A stretch of 64,000 nucleotides of DNA from Devosiaceae bacterium (GTDB lineage Bacteria > Pseudomonadota > Alphaproteobacteria > Rhizobiales > Devosiaceae). Of this stretch, positions 7,682-16,284 are shown one piece after another. The first letter of the stretch is position 1, and each line of letters starts with the position of its first letter. Under the pieces are notes generated by a model. The model was given only the letters and a program-made list of their open reading frames with translations. It made no database searches and was not told the origin of the DNA. The stretch is taken from positions 4,800-68,799 of the forward strand of contig JAKISW010000013.1 in the NCBI GenBank assembly GCA_021648375.1, written 5' to 3'. A program made the position numbers and the translations under genes.

Positions 7682-9508
7682 ATGGCTGACCAGAAAGATA
7701 AAACTGATCAGGCAGGCGAGCCTTATCTGGTTCTGGCCCGCAAATACCGCCCGACGGATTTTTCCGGTCTGGTTGGTCAGGACGCAATGGTGCAGACCTT
7801 TGCCAATGCTTTTAAATCGGGACGGATCCACCACGCTTTTATTTTAACCGGAGTTCGCGGCGTCGGCAAAACCACCACGGCCCGAATTCTGGCCCGGGCC
7901 TTCAATTTTGAAAATGAAAATTCAAAACGCCCCACTCTGGATATTCAGCAACCCGGGGTGCATTGTCAGGCAATTATCGAGGGCCGGCATGTGGACGTTA
8001 TCGAAATGGATGCCGCCTCCAATACCGGCATTGACGATATTCGAGAAATCATTGATTCGGTAAAATACGCGCCTGCTTCGGCTCCCTTTAAGGTCTATAT
8101 AATTGATGAGGTGCACATGCTCTCCAAGCAGGCCTTTAATGGTCTGCTTAAAACTCTGGAAGAGCCGCCCCCCTATGTGAAGTTTATTTTTGCAACGACC
8201 GAAATTCGCAGCGTGCCGATTACGGTTCTTTCGCGCTGTCAGCGCTTTGACCTGCGCCGGGTGAATTCTGATGTGATGATGGAGCATCTCACGTCTTTGC
8301 TTGAGCAAGAAAATGTTGAATTTGAAAGTGATGCGCTGGCCATGATCATCAGGGCCGGTGAGGGTTCAGTTCGTGATTGCCTTTCCCTGACCGATCAGGC
8401 CATTGCCCACGGGGACGGAAAAATTGCATCCGATACCGTAAAAACCATGCTCGGACTTGCCGACCGCGCCCAATCCATTGACCTGTTTGAGGCCTTACTG
8501 AGTGGCGAAATTGCCCCGGCTCTTGAACTGGCCCGCACCCTTTATGATGTGGGGGTTGATCCGATGGCAATCATATCTGATCTGGCCAGTTTTACCCATT
8601 TGGTTTCGCGCATGAAAATTGTTCCCGCCACTGTGAACGATATTTCGATTTCTCCCGATGAGAGGGAACGGGGCGAGCAGTTCTCAGAGCAGTTATCCAT
8701 GCGGGTTCTCACCCGCACCTGGCAGATATTGCAACAGGGCTTGAGTGAAATTTCAAGGGCGGGCGATGGCGTTCAGGCGATGGAAATGGTGCTGATTAAA
8801 CTAGCCTATGCAGCGGACCTTCCAACTCCCGATGAGTTAATAAAAAAGCTGCAAAATCAATCGGTATCCGAACAAAACACACCTGCGGCCGCTTCTACAT
8901 CCAGCAATCCGGGTCCAAAATCGCAGCTTTCCGCAGTGTCTGCAGCCCATAATGGTGGTAGCGGGCAGGGTTTGGCCCGTGACAGGCAGATTTTAGCCGA
9001 TCCCGAGACCTCTGATCCCGAGACCTCTATTGCGCCAGATGCTACTCCAAATATTAAAAAAACAAATTCTCCGAAAAATTTTACTCAACTCATAGAGCTT
9101 GCTTCAGCAGAGCGCGATCTGGCAATTAAACATGCCCTTGAAACTGACGTCAGGCCGATAAGTTTTGTCAAAGGGCATATAGAAATTGCTCTGACTAAAA
9201 ATGCCGATCGCTCGATTGTTTCCACTTTGGCGACGAAATTAAAGCAATGGACGGGCGAAAACTGGCTGGTCAGCCTGTCCAGCAAAGATCAGGAGGGTTT
9301 GCAAAAAAGCGCCCCGACCGTGCGCGAAACAAAAGCAAGTCAAAAGGCCTCCTTGTTTGAAGCGGCAAATAGCGATGAGATGGTTTTGGCGGTTATGCAG
9401 GCCTTTGAAGATGCGCAACTGGTGGAGGTAAATGAACTAAATCCTCCCAGTTCCGATGCAAACAAATCACAAAAAACAAAAAACAACAAAAGTCAGGATG
9501 AAAAATGA
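7682..9508 (+). CDS. dnaX: DNA polymerase III subunits tau/gamma
   Basis: The protein has 608 residues and is the clamp-loader ATPase. Walker A is GVRGVGKTTTARILA, Walker B lies in VYIIDEVHMLSKQAFNGLLKTLEEPPP, and the arginine finger is in TVLSRCQRFDLRR. The zinc-binding loop between residues about 60 and 90 keeps only one of the usual four cysteines (GVHCQAI), as I recall from other rhizobia. An ATG at 7592 in the same frame lies inside the SRP RNA gene and is rejected. The ATG at 7682 begins the normal MADQ..YLVLARKYRP sequence. The linker after residue 390 is low in conservation and holds a duplicated DPETS unit. An A AAA AAG heptamer at codons 387-389 may permit a -1 frameshift giving a short gamma form. 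Confidence 0.96.
   Translation: MADQKDKTDQAGEPYLVLARKYRPTDFSGLVGQDAMVQTFANAFKSGRIHHAFILTGVRGVGKTTTARILARAFNFENENSKRPTLDIQQPGVHCQAIIEGRHVDVIEMDAASNTGIDDIREIIDSVKYAPASAPFKVYIIDEVHMLSKQAFNGLLKTLEEPPPYVKFIFATTEIRSVPITVLSRCQRFDLRRVNSDVMMEHLTSLLEQENVEFESDALAMIIRAGEGSVRDCLSLTDQAIAHGDGKIASDTVKTMLGLADRAQSIDLFEALLSGEIAPALELARTLYDVGVDPMAIISDLASFTHLVSRMKIVPATVNDISISPDERERGEQFSEQLSMRVLTRTWQILQQGLSEISRAGDGVQAMEMVLIKLAYAADLPTPDELIKKLQNQSVSEQNTPAAASTSSNPGPKSQLSAVSAAHNGGSGQGLARDRQILADPETSDPETSIAPDATPNIKKTNSPKNFTQLIELASAERDLAIKHALETDVRPISFVKGHIEIALTKNADRSIVSTLATKLKQWTGENWLVSLSSKDQEGLQKSAPTVRETKASQKASLFEAANSDEMVLAVMQAFEDAQLVEVNELNPPSSDANKSQKTKNNKSQDEK
8842..8952 (+). promoter_or_regulatory. Candidate -1 frameshift site in dnaX and its short -1 frame
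   Basis: The heptamer A AAA AAG occupies 8842-8848 in the correct phase (codons ATA AAA AAG). A -1 slip would read 34 further codons and stop at the TAA 8950-8952, giving a product of about 423 residues, close to gamma of E. coli. A CTGCGG/CCGCAG inverted repeat lies downstream (8883 and 8931) but its loop is long, and no upstream Shine-Dalgarno-like stimulator is evident. Function is inference. Confidence 0.4.
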
Positions 9509-9828
9509 AAGACCTTATGGGCATGATGGGAAAAATGCAGGAAATGCAGGAAAAAATGTCCCAAATGCAAGAAGAAATAGAAAATTCTCTGGTTGAGGGC
9601 AGCGCCGGCGGAGGCATGGTCAATGTTTCGCTGTCAGGCAAGGGCGAGTTAAAATCTCTTTCAATCGACCCTTCGTTGCTTAAGGCTGATGAAGTTGAAA
9701 TTCTGGAAGATCTGTTGATTGCCGCCCATAGTGATGCTTTGGGTAGAGCTGATGCTTTAAAGGCTGAAAAAATGCAGGATATTACCGCCGGGTTGCCAAT
9801 TCCACCGGGAATGAAATTGCCGTTTTAG
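9505..9828 (+). CDS. ybaB: YbaB/EbfC family nucleoid-associated protein
   Basis: This small protein of 107 residues has a Met- and Gln-rich N-terminal helix (LMGMMGKMQEMQEKMSQMQ), a GSAGGGMVNVSLSGKGEL strand region and a helical end finishing in TAGLPIPPGMKLPF. These are the standard elements of the YbaB/EbfC family of dimeric DNA-binding proteins. Its start codon overlaps the dnaX stop (ATGA at 9505-9508), showing translational coupling. The dnaX-ybaB-recR order is widely conserved. Confidence 0.95.
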   Translation: MKDLMGMMGKMQEMQEKMSQMQEEIENSLVEGSAGGGMVNVSLSGKGELKSLSIDPSLLKADEVEILEDLLIAAHSDALGRADALKAEKMQDITAGLPIPPGMKLPF

Positions 9829-9852
9829 AGGTTGATTTGACCAATTCAAGAA

Positions 9853-10479
9853 ATGATTTTCTCGATGTCCAACTTTAATGGTAGCAAATCCAGCGGCAGC
9901 GAAATAGAGCAGCTTGTGCAGCTTTTATCCCGACTGCCCGGCCTCGGGCCGCGTTCTGCCCGCCGTGCGGTCCTGCATCTTATAAAGCGCAAAGACGGTT
10001 TGATGATACCATTGTCGGGGGCTTTGCAGCGGGCCGTTGAGGCGGTTGTAGAATGCACCACTTGCGGAAACATAGACACCATATCCCCATGCTCTATTTG
10101 TTGCGACCCAAGGCGCATGCAAAATTCCATGCTGATTATTGTCGAAGATGTGGGGGATTTATGGGCGCTGGAGCGCGCAACGATTGGTCCCGTTCGTTAT
10201 CACGTTTTGGGCGGAGTGCTTTCTCCTCTTGATGGAATTGGCCCCCAAGATTTAACAATTGATGCCCTGATCAGGCGCGCTGATGAGTTTGGCGAAATCG
10301 TAATTGCACTAAATGCTACGGTTGAAGGGCAGACCACGGCCTATTTTATCACCGATCGCTTGAACGGCATGGATATAAAAATCACCCGTTTGGCCCACGG
10401 AATTCCGGTTGGTGGCGAATTGGATTTCTTGGATGAGGGTACGCTCTCTCAAGCGCTTAAGGCCAGAACGTCCCTTTAA
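9853..10479 (+). CDS. recR: Recombination protein RecR
   Basis: The protein has 208 residues. It has an N-terminal helix-hairpin-helix (LSRLPGLGPRSARRAVLHL), a four-cysteine zinc site (CTTCG and CSICCD, about residues 57-72), a Toprim domain beginning LIIVEDVGDLWALE and the C-terminal TRLAHGIPVGGELDFLDEGTL motif. With RecO and RecF it loads RecA at gaps. It is the third gene of the dnaX-ybaB-recR run, 24 bp after ybaB. ATG at 9853 or 9865 could be the start. Confidence 0.96.
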   Translation: MIFSMSNFNGSKSSGSEIEQLVQLLSRLPGLGPRSARRAVLHLIKRKDGLMIPLSGALQRAVEAVVECTTCGNIDTISPCSICCDPRRMQNSMLIIVEDVGDLWALERATIGPVRYHVLGGVLSPLDGIGPQDLTIDALIRRADEFGEIVIALNATVEGQTTAYFITDRLNGMDIKITRLAHGIPVGGELDFLDEGTLSQALKARTSL

Positions 10480-10487
10480 TTGGTATA

Positions 10488-11894
10488 TTACTGATCAGAT
10501 TTTTGATCGGGTGAGGTTAAAAATTCGGGCACATTTTCTGCCTGTTCAGTAATTTGTTGCTCGTTTTCACCTTCACCTTCGGTTTCACCCCCATCCCACC
10601 CCTTGGGAAGCTGCTTGGAATTTTTTGCACCAAGTTCGCCCAGCATTTTCACCTGCCTGATTACATTACCGGGTCCGCTGGTTAATTGCCCTCGTGCATC
10701 ATCATAGTTTTTTCTGGCTGATAAAAGGCTCTTATCCATCCTGTCCATACTGCCTAAAAAACTTACAACCTTGTCATAAAGCAGCCCGGCTCTGCTGGCG
10801 ATTTCTTCGGCATTTTTTTTGCGGTTCTCGATTTCCCAGACATTGGCAACCGTTCTTAAGGCCACCATCAATGTGGTTGGTGTGGTGATATAAACATTTT
10901 TGGATATGGCAAAATCAATCAGGTCTGGCTGATGTTCAAACGCTGCCGAGAATGCCCCCTCGATGGGAATAAACATCATCACATAATTAAGGGCGGAGCC
11001 GGAATGTAACTGATAATCCTTAGCCCCAAGAGTTTTAATATGGGAGCGCAGGGAAATTATATGCTCGCTCAAATATTTTTTTCTTTTATCTTCATCATCT
11101 GAATTGGAATAGGCCTCGAATGCGGTAAGGGAAACCTTGGAATCAACCACAAGCCGATCATCGTTGGGAAACAAAACTTCCACGTCGGTTCGCACCAGAG
11201 ATCCACTTTCAGAGCGGTGACTTTGTTGGGTAAGGTATTGCACCCCTTCTCTCAGGCCGCTTTTTTCAAGGATTGAGCTAAGGATCATTTCTCCCCACGC
11301 CCCTTGAGTGTGCGAATTGCCCTTAAGGGCTTGGGTCAGATTAGTTGCCTCCGTACTCATGCGCAGACTATCCGCAGTCAGAGTTTTCATCTGCTCGGCG
11401 AGGCGGGCGCTTCCCTCATGGGATTGCTTTTGAAATTCGCCAATTTTTTCGGCAAGCGGTTTTAACAGATCACCAACCTGTTGTCGGTTTTGGCGGCTGA
11501 ATTTTTCTCCGTGGGAGGTTAAAACCTCCTCGGCCAGCAGCTTGAAATTACCGCTCATCTGGGAGCGGATATATTCATTCTGCTTTTGCTGTTCTGCCAT
11601 TTGAGCCTGCAATCCGGCAGCCCTTGCTTCAAGGTCCGTATTGTTTTGGCGCAGGTTTTCCAACTCAATATCCAGATCGCGAATGCGCAATTCCAGATCG
11701 CTGATGTGTTTGTTGTGCCGTTCTTGCGCTGCGTTGCCGGCTTTAATTGCATCCTGCCTGATCCGCAAACTGTTGGAGCGTTGCCAAAGCATAATTACAA
11801 TCGCAATGAAAATAAACACGCCAATTCCCAGCATCGCCAGAAACAATGTGAGGCTGATTTCCATATCCCCGATATTGAATAATATATTTTCCAT
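10488..11894 (-). CDS. rmuC: DNA recombination protein RmuC homologue
   Basis: The protein has 468 residues. A single N-terminal membrane helix (LFLAMLGIGVFIFIAIVIML) is followed by a coiled coil (about residues 45-190, rich in E, Q, R and L) and the RmuC nuclease-like domain, with KGNSHTQGAWGEMILSSILEKSGLREG and DVEVLFPNDDRLVVDSKVSLTAFEAY. RmuC proteins limit recombination at inverted repeats in E. coli, and the biochemical activity is still uncertain. The last 40 residues are acidic and disordered. The gene is convergent with recR and divergent from def, as in other rhizobia. Confidence 0.92.
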   Translation of the reverse strand: MENILFNIGDMEISLTLFLAMLGIGVFIFIAIVIMLWQRSNSLRIRQDAIKAGNAAQERHNKHISDLELRIRDLDIELENLRQNNTDLEARAAGLQAQMAEQQKQNEYIRSQMSGNFKLLAEEVLTSHGEKFSRQNRQQVGDLLKPLAEKIGEFQKQSHEGSARLAEQMKTLTADSLRMSTEATNLTQALKGNSHTQGAWGEMILSSILEKSGLREGVQYLTQQSHRSESGSLVRTDVEVLFPNDDRLVVDSKVSLTAFEAYSNSDDEDKRKKYLSEHIISLRSHIKTLGAKDYQLHSGSALNYVMMFIPIEGAFSAAFEHQPDLIDFAISKNVYITTPTTLMVALRTVANVWEIENRKKNAEEIASRAGLLYDKVVSFLGSMDRMDKSLLSARKNYDDARGQLTSGPGNVIRQVKMLGELGAKNSKQLPKGWDGGETEGEGENEQQITEQAENVPEFLTSPDQKSDQ

Positions 11895-12100
11895 TCTGTC
11901 TTAAATATCCGATTCGCGACCAAATCTGTATGTCTGGATAAAATAGGTGCTAAATTCAAGGTTGACCCGCTTCAACAAAATCATCATATCACTCGATAGT
12001 AGCCTGTCCCAATGTGCTCGATTGCGGGTTGCTCAGTCATTTTTAGAGCGCATCGACCAAAAAGCTTTGGGGCAGGGCCTAAAATTTTAAGAGAACTGAT

Positions 12101-12703
12101 ATGGCACTAAAACAAATTTTGCTGATACCAGACACCAGACTTCGCCAGATTGCCAAGCCTGTTGTCACCATTGACCAGCGCTTGAAAACTCTGGTCGATG
12201 ATATGTTTGAAACCATGTATGACGCTCCGGGAATTGGCCTGGCAGCGCCCCAGATCGGCATTATGGAGCGCCTGATTGTGCTTGATTGCGCCAAGCGTGA
12301 AGATGAGGATGAACGCGAAGCAGAAAACAAGACTGAAGATGGCAATATAGAAACAGATTTAGATTTGGAAGCTGAGCCAGAACCTGAACCAGACCCGGAT
12401 CCAATTGCCATGATCAATCCTGAGATCATCTGGTTTTCTGACGAATTTTCGGTCTATGAAGAGGGCTGCTTATCAATTCCGGATTATTATGAGGATGTTG
12501 AAAGGCCCTCCTGTTGCACTGTGCGGTATATGGACATGGATGGGCAAACAATTGAGCGCGAGCTGGATGGCTTGCTTTCCACATGTGTGCAGCATGAAGT
12601 TGACCATCTGGATGGAAAGCTATTCATTGACTATTTGTCGCGCCTGAAACGTGAGCGAATTACCAAAAAATTTCAAAAGGCAGCCAGACGTGCAGCTGAA
12701 TGA
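12101..12703 (+). CDS. def: Peptide deformylase with acidic insertion
   Basis: All three deformylase motifs are present: GIGLAAPQIG (residues about 44-53), EEGCLSIP and QHEVDHLDGKLF. Together they bind the catalytic Fe/Zn through one Cys and two His. The enzyme removes the formyl group from nascent proteins, so it sits naturally next to fmt. At 200 residues it is longer than the usual 165-175. The extra length is a run of Glu, Asp and Pro at residues 65-101, between the first two motifs (EPEPEPDPDP at its end). The catalytic parts are undamaged, so the enzyme is probably active. ATG at 12101 follows AAGAGAA. Confidence 0.95.
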   Translation: MALKQILLIPDTRLRQIAKPVVTIDQRLKTLVDDMFETMYDAPGIGLAAPQIGIMERLIVLDCAKREDEDEREAENKTEDGNIETDLDLEAEPEPEPDPDPIAMINPEIIWFSDEFSVYEEGCLSIPDYYEDVERPSCCTVRYMDMDGQTIERELDGLLSTCVQHEVDHLDGKLFIDYLSRLKRERITKKFQKAARRAAE

Positions 12704-12751
12704 GTCCTGTAGTTTTCATATACTGAATTTTGTGCATGGGGATAAAATGCC

Positions 12752-13696
12752 ATGCGCGTAATTTTTATGGGAACGCCTCATTTTGCCGTACCCTCCCTGC
12801 AGGCAATAATTGCCAAGGGCCACGATGTGGTGGCCTGTTATACCCAGCCCGCCCGCCCGGCCGGACGTGGACAGAATGAAAAACCCGGCCCGGTGCAATT
12901 GGCGGCAATGGATGCCGACATAGAGGTTTTTACTCCAACCTCCCTGAAAAATCACGAGGAGCAAATCTTATTTGCCTCCCATAAGGCCGACGTGGCAATT
13001 GTGGTTGCCTATGGATTGTTGCTGCCTTTGCCAATTTTGCAGGCACCAAAATTTGGCTGTTTAAACCTGCATGGCTCAAAACTTCCGCGCTGGCGCGGTG
13101 CGGCGCCAATTCAGCGTGCTATAATGGCCGGAGATATCACCACCGCCGTTGAGATCATGCAGATGGATGAAGGCCTTGATACGGGCGATATTGCGCTCTC
13201 GGCACCAATTGACATTGGTCGTGACACCAGCGCTGGTGAGCTGCACGATGAAATGATGATGCTCGGTGCGGATCTGATTATTCAAGCTCTTAAAAAGCTG
13301 GAAAGCGGACAATTGCAAACTGTTGCTCAGAGCGAGAATGGTGTTACCTATGCAAAAAAAATCGCCAAATCTGAAGCACATATTGACTGGGACCAAAAAA
13401 ATACATCGCTGCACAATCTTGTTCGAGGTCTATCGCCTTTCCCCGGTGCATGGAGTGAATTTCAGATAAAAGACAAGCCGGTGCGGGTAAAAATATTACA
13501 GGCCAAACCAATTGATCGCTTAGGCAGGCCGGGAGAAATTTTAAGAGAAGAAACAAAGCTCAAATTATCCATTGCCTGTGGGCAGGGGGCATTGGAAATT
13601 TTGCGCGTTCAACGTGCAGGCGGTGGACCAATGAGCGCTTCTGATTTTATCCGTGGCACCGGCGACCTGTCCGGTCAGATTTTGGCGGTTGAATAA
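12752..13696 (+). CDS. fmt: Methionyl-tRNA formyltransferase
   Basis: The protein has 314 residues. The N-terminal domain begins MRVIFMGTPHFAVPSLQAI. The active-site region is LNLHGSKLPRWRGAAPIQRAI, with the catalytic Asn-His-Asp set completed by MQMDEGLDTGD. The C-terminal tRNA-binding domain starts near residue 205 (HNLVRGLSPFPGAWSE). It formylates initiator Met-tRNA using 10-formyl-tetrahydrofolate. It is the middle gene of def-fmt-truA, three nucleotides upstream of truA. GGGGAT precedes the start. Confidence 0.97.
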   Translation: MRVIFMGTPHFAVPSLQAIIAKGHDVVACYTQPARPAGRGQNEKPGPVQLAAMDADIEVFTPTSLKNHEEQILFASHKADVAIVVAYGLLLPLPILQAPKFGCLNLHGSKLPRWRGAAPIQRAIMAGDITTAVEIMQMDEGLDTGDIALSAPIDIGRDTSAGELHDEMMMLGADLIIQALKKLESGQLQTVAQSENGVTYAKKIAKSEAHIDWDQKNTSLHNLVRGLSPFPGAWSEFQIKDKPVRVKILQAKPIDRLGRPGEILREETKLKLSIACGQGALEILRVQRAGGGPMSASDFIRGTGDLSGQILAVE

Positions 13697-13699
13697 AAC

Positions 13700-14437
13700 A
13701 TGCCCAGATATCGTATAACTTTGGAATATGATGGAACCCCTTATGTGGGCTGGCAGCGTCAGCCCAATCATCCAAGCGTGCAGCAACACGTGGAAAAAGC
13801 CATAAATGGTTTTTCAGGTGAGCAGGTGGATATTCAAGCCGCCGGGCGCACCGATGCGGGGGTTCATGCTTTTGGGCAGGTTGCACATTTTGATCTGGAT
13901 CGCCAATGGGATGCTTTTCGGGTTGGTCAGGCGTTGAACTTTCACCTTAAACCCCAGCCGATTGTTGTAATAGCATGTGAATTGGTTGACGATCAGTTCC
14001 AGGCCAGGTTTTCGGCCCTTTCCCGCCACTATTTATATAAAATTCTTAATCGGCGCGCTCGCCCCGCATTACAGTTAAGCCGGGTCTGGCACGTGCCGGT
14101 GGAGTTGGATGCAGAACTAATGCACGAGGCAGCGCAGGTTCTTGTTGGTGAGCATGATTTTACAACCTTCAGGGCCGCTGAATGTCAGGCAAAATCACCC
14201 ATAAGAACGCTGGATAAAATTGATGTGGAAAATATCGGTGAGGAAATTTTTATCCGGGTCAGCGCCAGAAGTTTTTTGCACCATCAGGTGCGCTCAATTA
14301 CCGGCTCCCTGAAAATGGTCGGGGAGGGCAAATGGGGGGTGAATGACCTTAAGAATGCCCTGGAAGCAAAAGATCGCTCATGGTGTGGTTCCATGGCACC
14401 GGCCGCCGGACTATATCTCGTCAGCGTCGACTATTGA
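13700..14437 (+). CDS. truA: tRNA pseudouridine(38-40) synthase
   Basis: The protein has 245 residues. The catalytic Asp lies in AAGRTDAGVHAFGQVAHFD, the N-terminal strand is the typical RITLEYDGTPYVGWQRQ, and the C-terminal SFLHHQVRSITGSL motif is present. It converts uridines 38-40 of the anticodon arm to pseudouridine. The gene starts three bases after fmt, so it is surely cotranscribed. Its last 7 bases overlap the end of the convergent membrane protein gene. Confidence 0.96.
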   Translation: MPRYRITLEYDGTPYVGWQRQPNHPSVQQHVEKAINGFSGEQVDIQAAGRTDAGVHAFGQVAHFDLDRQWDAFRVGQALNFHLKPQPIVVIACELVDDQFQARFSALSRHYLYKILNRRARPALQLSRVWHVPVELDAELMHEAAQVLVGEHDFTTFRAAECQAKSPIRTLDKIDVENIGEEIFIRVSARSFLHHQVRSITGSLKMVGEGKWGVNDLKNALEAKDRSWCGSMAPAAGLYLVSVDY

Positions 14438-15003
14438 CCCAAAGCCCCCTCGGGCAGCATAGAGCCAACAATCATCAATCCGACCAGGACACCCACAACC
14501 TGCGCTATTAAAAACATGGCTATTTGCATGGGTTTAAGGGTTACTATCAGGCGCGCGATATTGATTTTTGAAATTAGCACAATTGCCCCAACCATTAATA
14601 TGGATACTTCAGGGCTGACATTGAGAAACATCAGCACGACCGATAGAGCAGTGATGTAAAACGTGGCCCAGTTATCAGCGACCAGATAAGGCACCAGACC
14701 ATCCAGCCGGCCAAATTGGCGCAGGGCCAGCGCACCAAATGCTGTTTGGATGGCAAACAGGGTGATTACCATTAAAATTGCCGATGTGGGTGTAAGCACT
14801 GCCGGATTTTCAATCCCTGCCTGCGCTCCCATTATAGCAGGCAGGAAGGCGTTGAAAGTTATGGCCACTAAAAACACAATAAAACTGCCCACAAGTCCGC
14901 GCAGGCCGAGGTCAAAATACTCCCCAGCATTGCGCCGACCCATCAACAGGGCCACGCTTCCGCGTCCGGCATCAATTAATTCTTGAATATTTGACTTGTT
15001 CAT
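14431..15003 (-). CDS. Predicted integral membrane protein, function unknown
   Basis: The protein has 190 residues from the ATG at 15003, which has GGA about 7 nt upstream. A GTG at 15024 would add seven residues. Hydrophobicity suggests five or six membrane helices, for example GLVGSFIVFLVAITFNAFL and ATFYITALSVVLMFLNV. I recognise no catalytic motif. It lies between truA and dapE. In rhizobia small unassigned membrane proteins also occur here, so it is probably a lineage-conserved gene, but I cannot name its function. Confidence 0.75.
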   Translation of the reverse strand: MNKSNIQELIDAGRGSVALLMGRRNAGEYFDLGLRGLVGSFIVFLVAITFNAFLPAIMGAQAGIENPAVLTPTSAILMVITLFAIQTAFGALALRQFGRLDGLVPYLVADNWATFYITALSVVLMFLNVSPEVSILMVGAIVLISKINIARLIVTLKPMQIAMFLIAQVVGVLVGLMIVGSMLPEGALGQ

Positions 15004-15065
15004 AGATGATCCGGATTTTTGCACGAGGAGGACTTTGCTTTCGCCATACCAGTTGTCGGTAGCAT

Positions 15066-16241
15066 TTAGGCATTGGAGAAAAATTTGTCCATGATTTTCA
15101 GATAAATTTTTTCAAGATCATACAGTTGAAAAACTTCAACCCGTTCATCAACCTGGTGCATGGTTTGGCCAACCAGTCCGCATTCCACTACCGGGCAATA
15201 CTTTGCAATAAAACGCGCATCAGAGGTGCCGCCAAATGTTGCAAGTTCGGGAACAAGTCCGGTAACAGATTTTACGGCCTCGCTGACAATTTTAACATCC
15301 TCAGATATGGGGGAGACAAAACAATCAGCAATTGCGGTTACCCTTTGCCAGCCTATTTCAAATCCTTTTTTCTCAACTTCGCCAATTCGCGCCTCGATCC
15401 ATGCGCTAATTGAAGGCCCGTCCCAGGTTTCGTTAAAGCGGATATTAAAGCTCAAAGTGCCCATGGCAGGAATTATGTTGGTCGCTTTGTTGCCGATATC
15501 AATTGAGGTGACTTCAAGATTTGAGGGCTGAAAATGCTCGGTTCCATCATCAAGTTTGGTATCGCTTAATATTTGTGTAAGGTTTGCCAGCACCGGTACC
15601 GGATTATTTGCCTGCTCCGGATAGGCAGAATGGCCCTGCTTGCCACGAACGCAGACAATTCCGCTGATGGATCCGCGCCGACCCACCTTGATATTATCTC
15701 CCAGGATTTTGGCTGAACTTGGCTCCCCAACGATGGAAAAATCAAACTTGTGCCCTTGTTTAACAGCCCATTCCAATAATTTTTGTGTACCGTTTATGGC
15801 ATCGGCCTCTTCGTCATTTGTGATGGCTAAAGAGATAATTCCGTTTTTATCCGGCTGGTTTCCAACAAAAACTGCTGTTGCGGCGCAAAAGGCGGCCACG
15901 CCGCTTTTCATATCCACAGCCCCTCGGCCCCATATCTGCCCTTCAGCCTCAATGGCCTCAAACGGATCATGGGTCCAATCATTAGCATTGCCTGCAGGCA
16001 CAACATCCGTATGACCGCCAAATAACAGGTGACGCCCTTTTGTCCCCCGCGTGGCAAACAGATTGTCAACCGGATAAGAGCCATTCCCCTCAAATTTAAC
16101 TCTGGTGCAGTTAAATCCCAACGGGGTCAAAAACGCTTCGAGTACATCCAGAACACCCGCCTCATCAGGGGTGACAGAGCGGCAGCGCACCAGGTCTTGC
16201 AACAGGGTTTTTGTATCGGTTGCTATGGTTTGATCGGACAT
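15066..16241 (-). CDS. dapE: Succinyl-diaminopimelate desuccinylase
   Basis: This zinc peptidase-fold enzyme of 391 residues cleaves N-succinyl-LL-diaminopimelate in lysine and peptidoglycan synthesis. Metal-ligand motifs are LLFGGHTDVVPAG (His-x-Asp), WGRGAVDMKSGVAAF, TNDEEADAINGT with the catalytic Glu, and the C-terminal His in VGQTMHQVDERV. The chosen ATG at 16241 begins MSDQTIATDTKTLL. An upstream in-frame start at 16304 would overlap the end of dapD and adds a tail without conservation. It follows dapD in the same direction. Confidence 0.95.
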   Translation of the reverse strand: MSDQTIATDTKTLLQDLVRCRSVTPDEAGVLDVLEAFLTPLGFNCTRVKFEGNGSYPVDNLFATRGTKGRHLLFGGHTDVVPAGNANDWTHDPFEAIEAEGQIWGRGAVDMKSGVAAFCAATAVFVGNQPDKNGIISLAITNDEEADAINGTQKLLEWAVKQGHKFDFSIVGEPSSAKILGDNIKVGRRGSISGIVCVRGKQGHSAYPEQANNPVPVLANLTQILSDTKLDDGTEHFQPSNLEVTSIDIGNKATNIIPAMGTLSFNIRFNETWDGPSISAWIEARIGEVEKKGFEIGWQRVTAIADCFVSPISEDVKIVSEAVKSVTGLVPELATFGGTSDARFIAKYCPVVECGLVGQTMHQVDERVEVFQLYDLEKIYLKIMDKFFSNA

Positions 16242-16284
16242 GTTTACATCACTTAATGGAGTTTTTTGATTCTGGTCTTTGACC

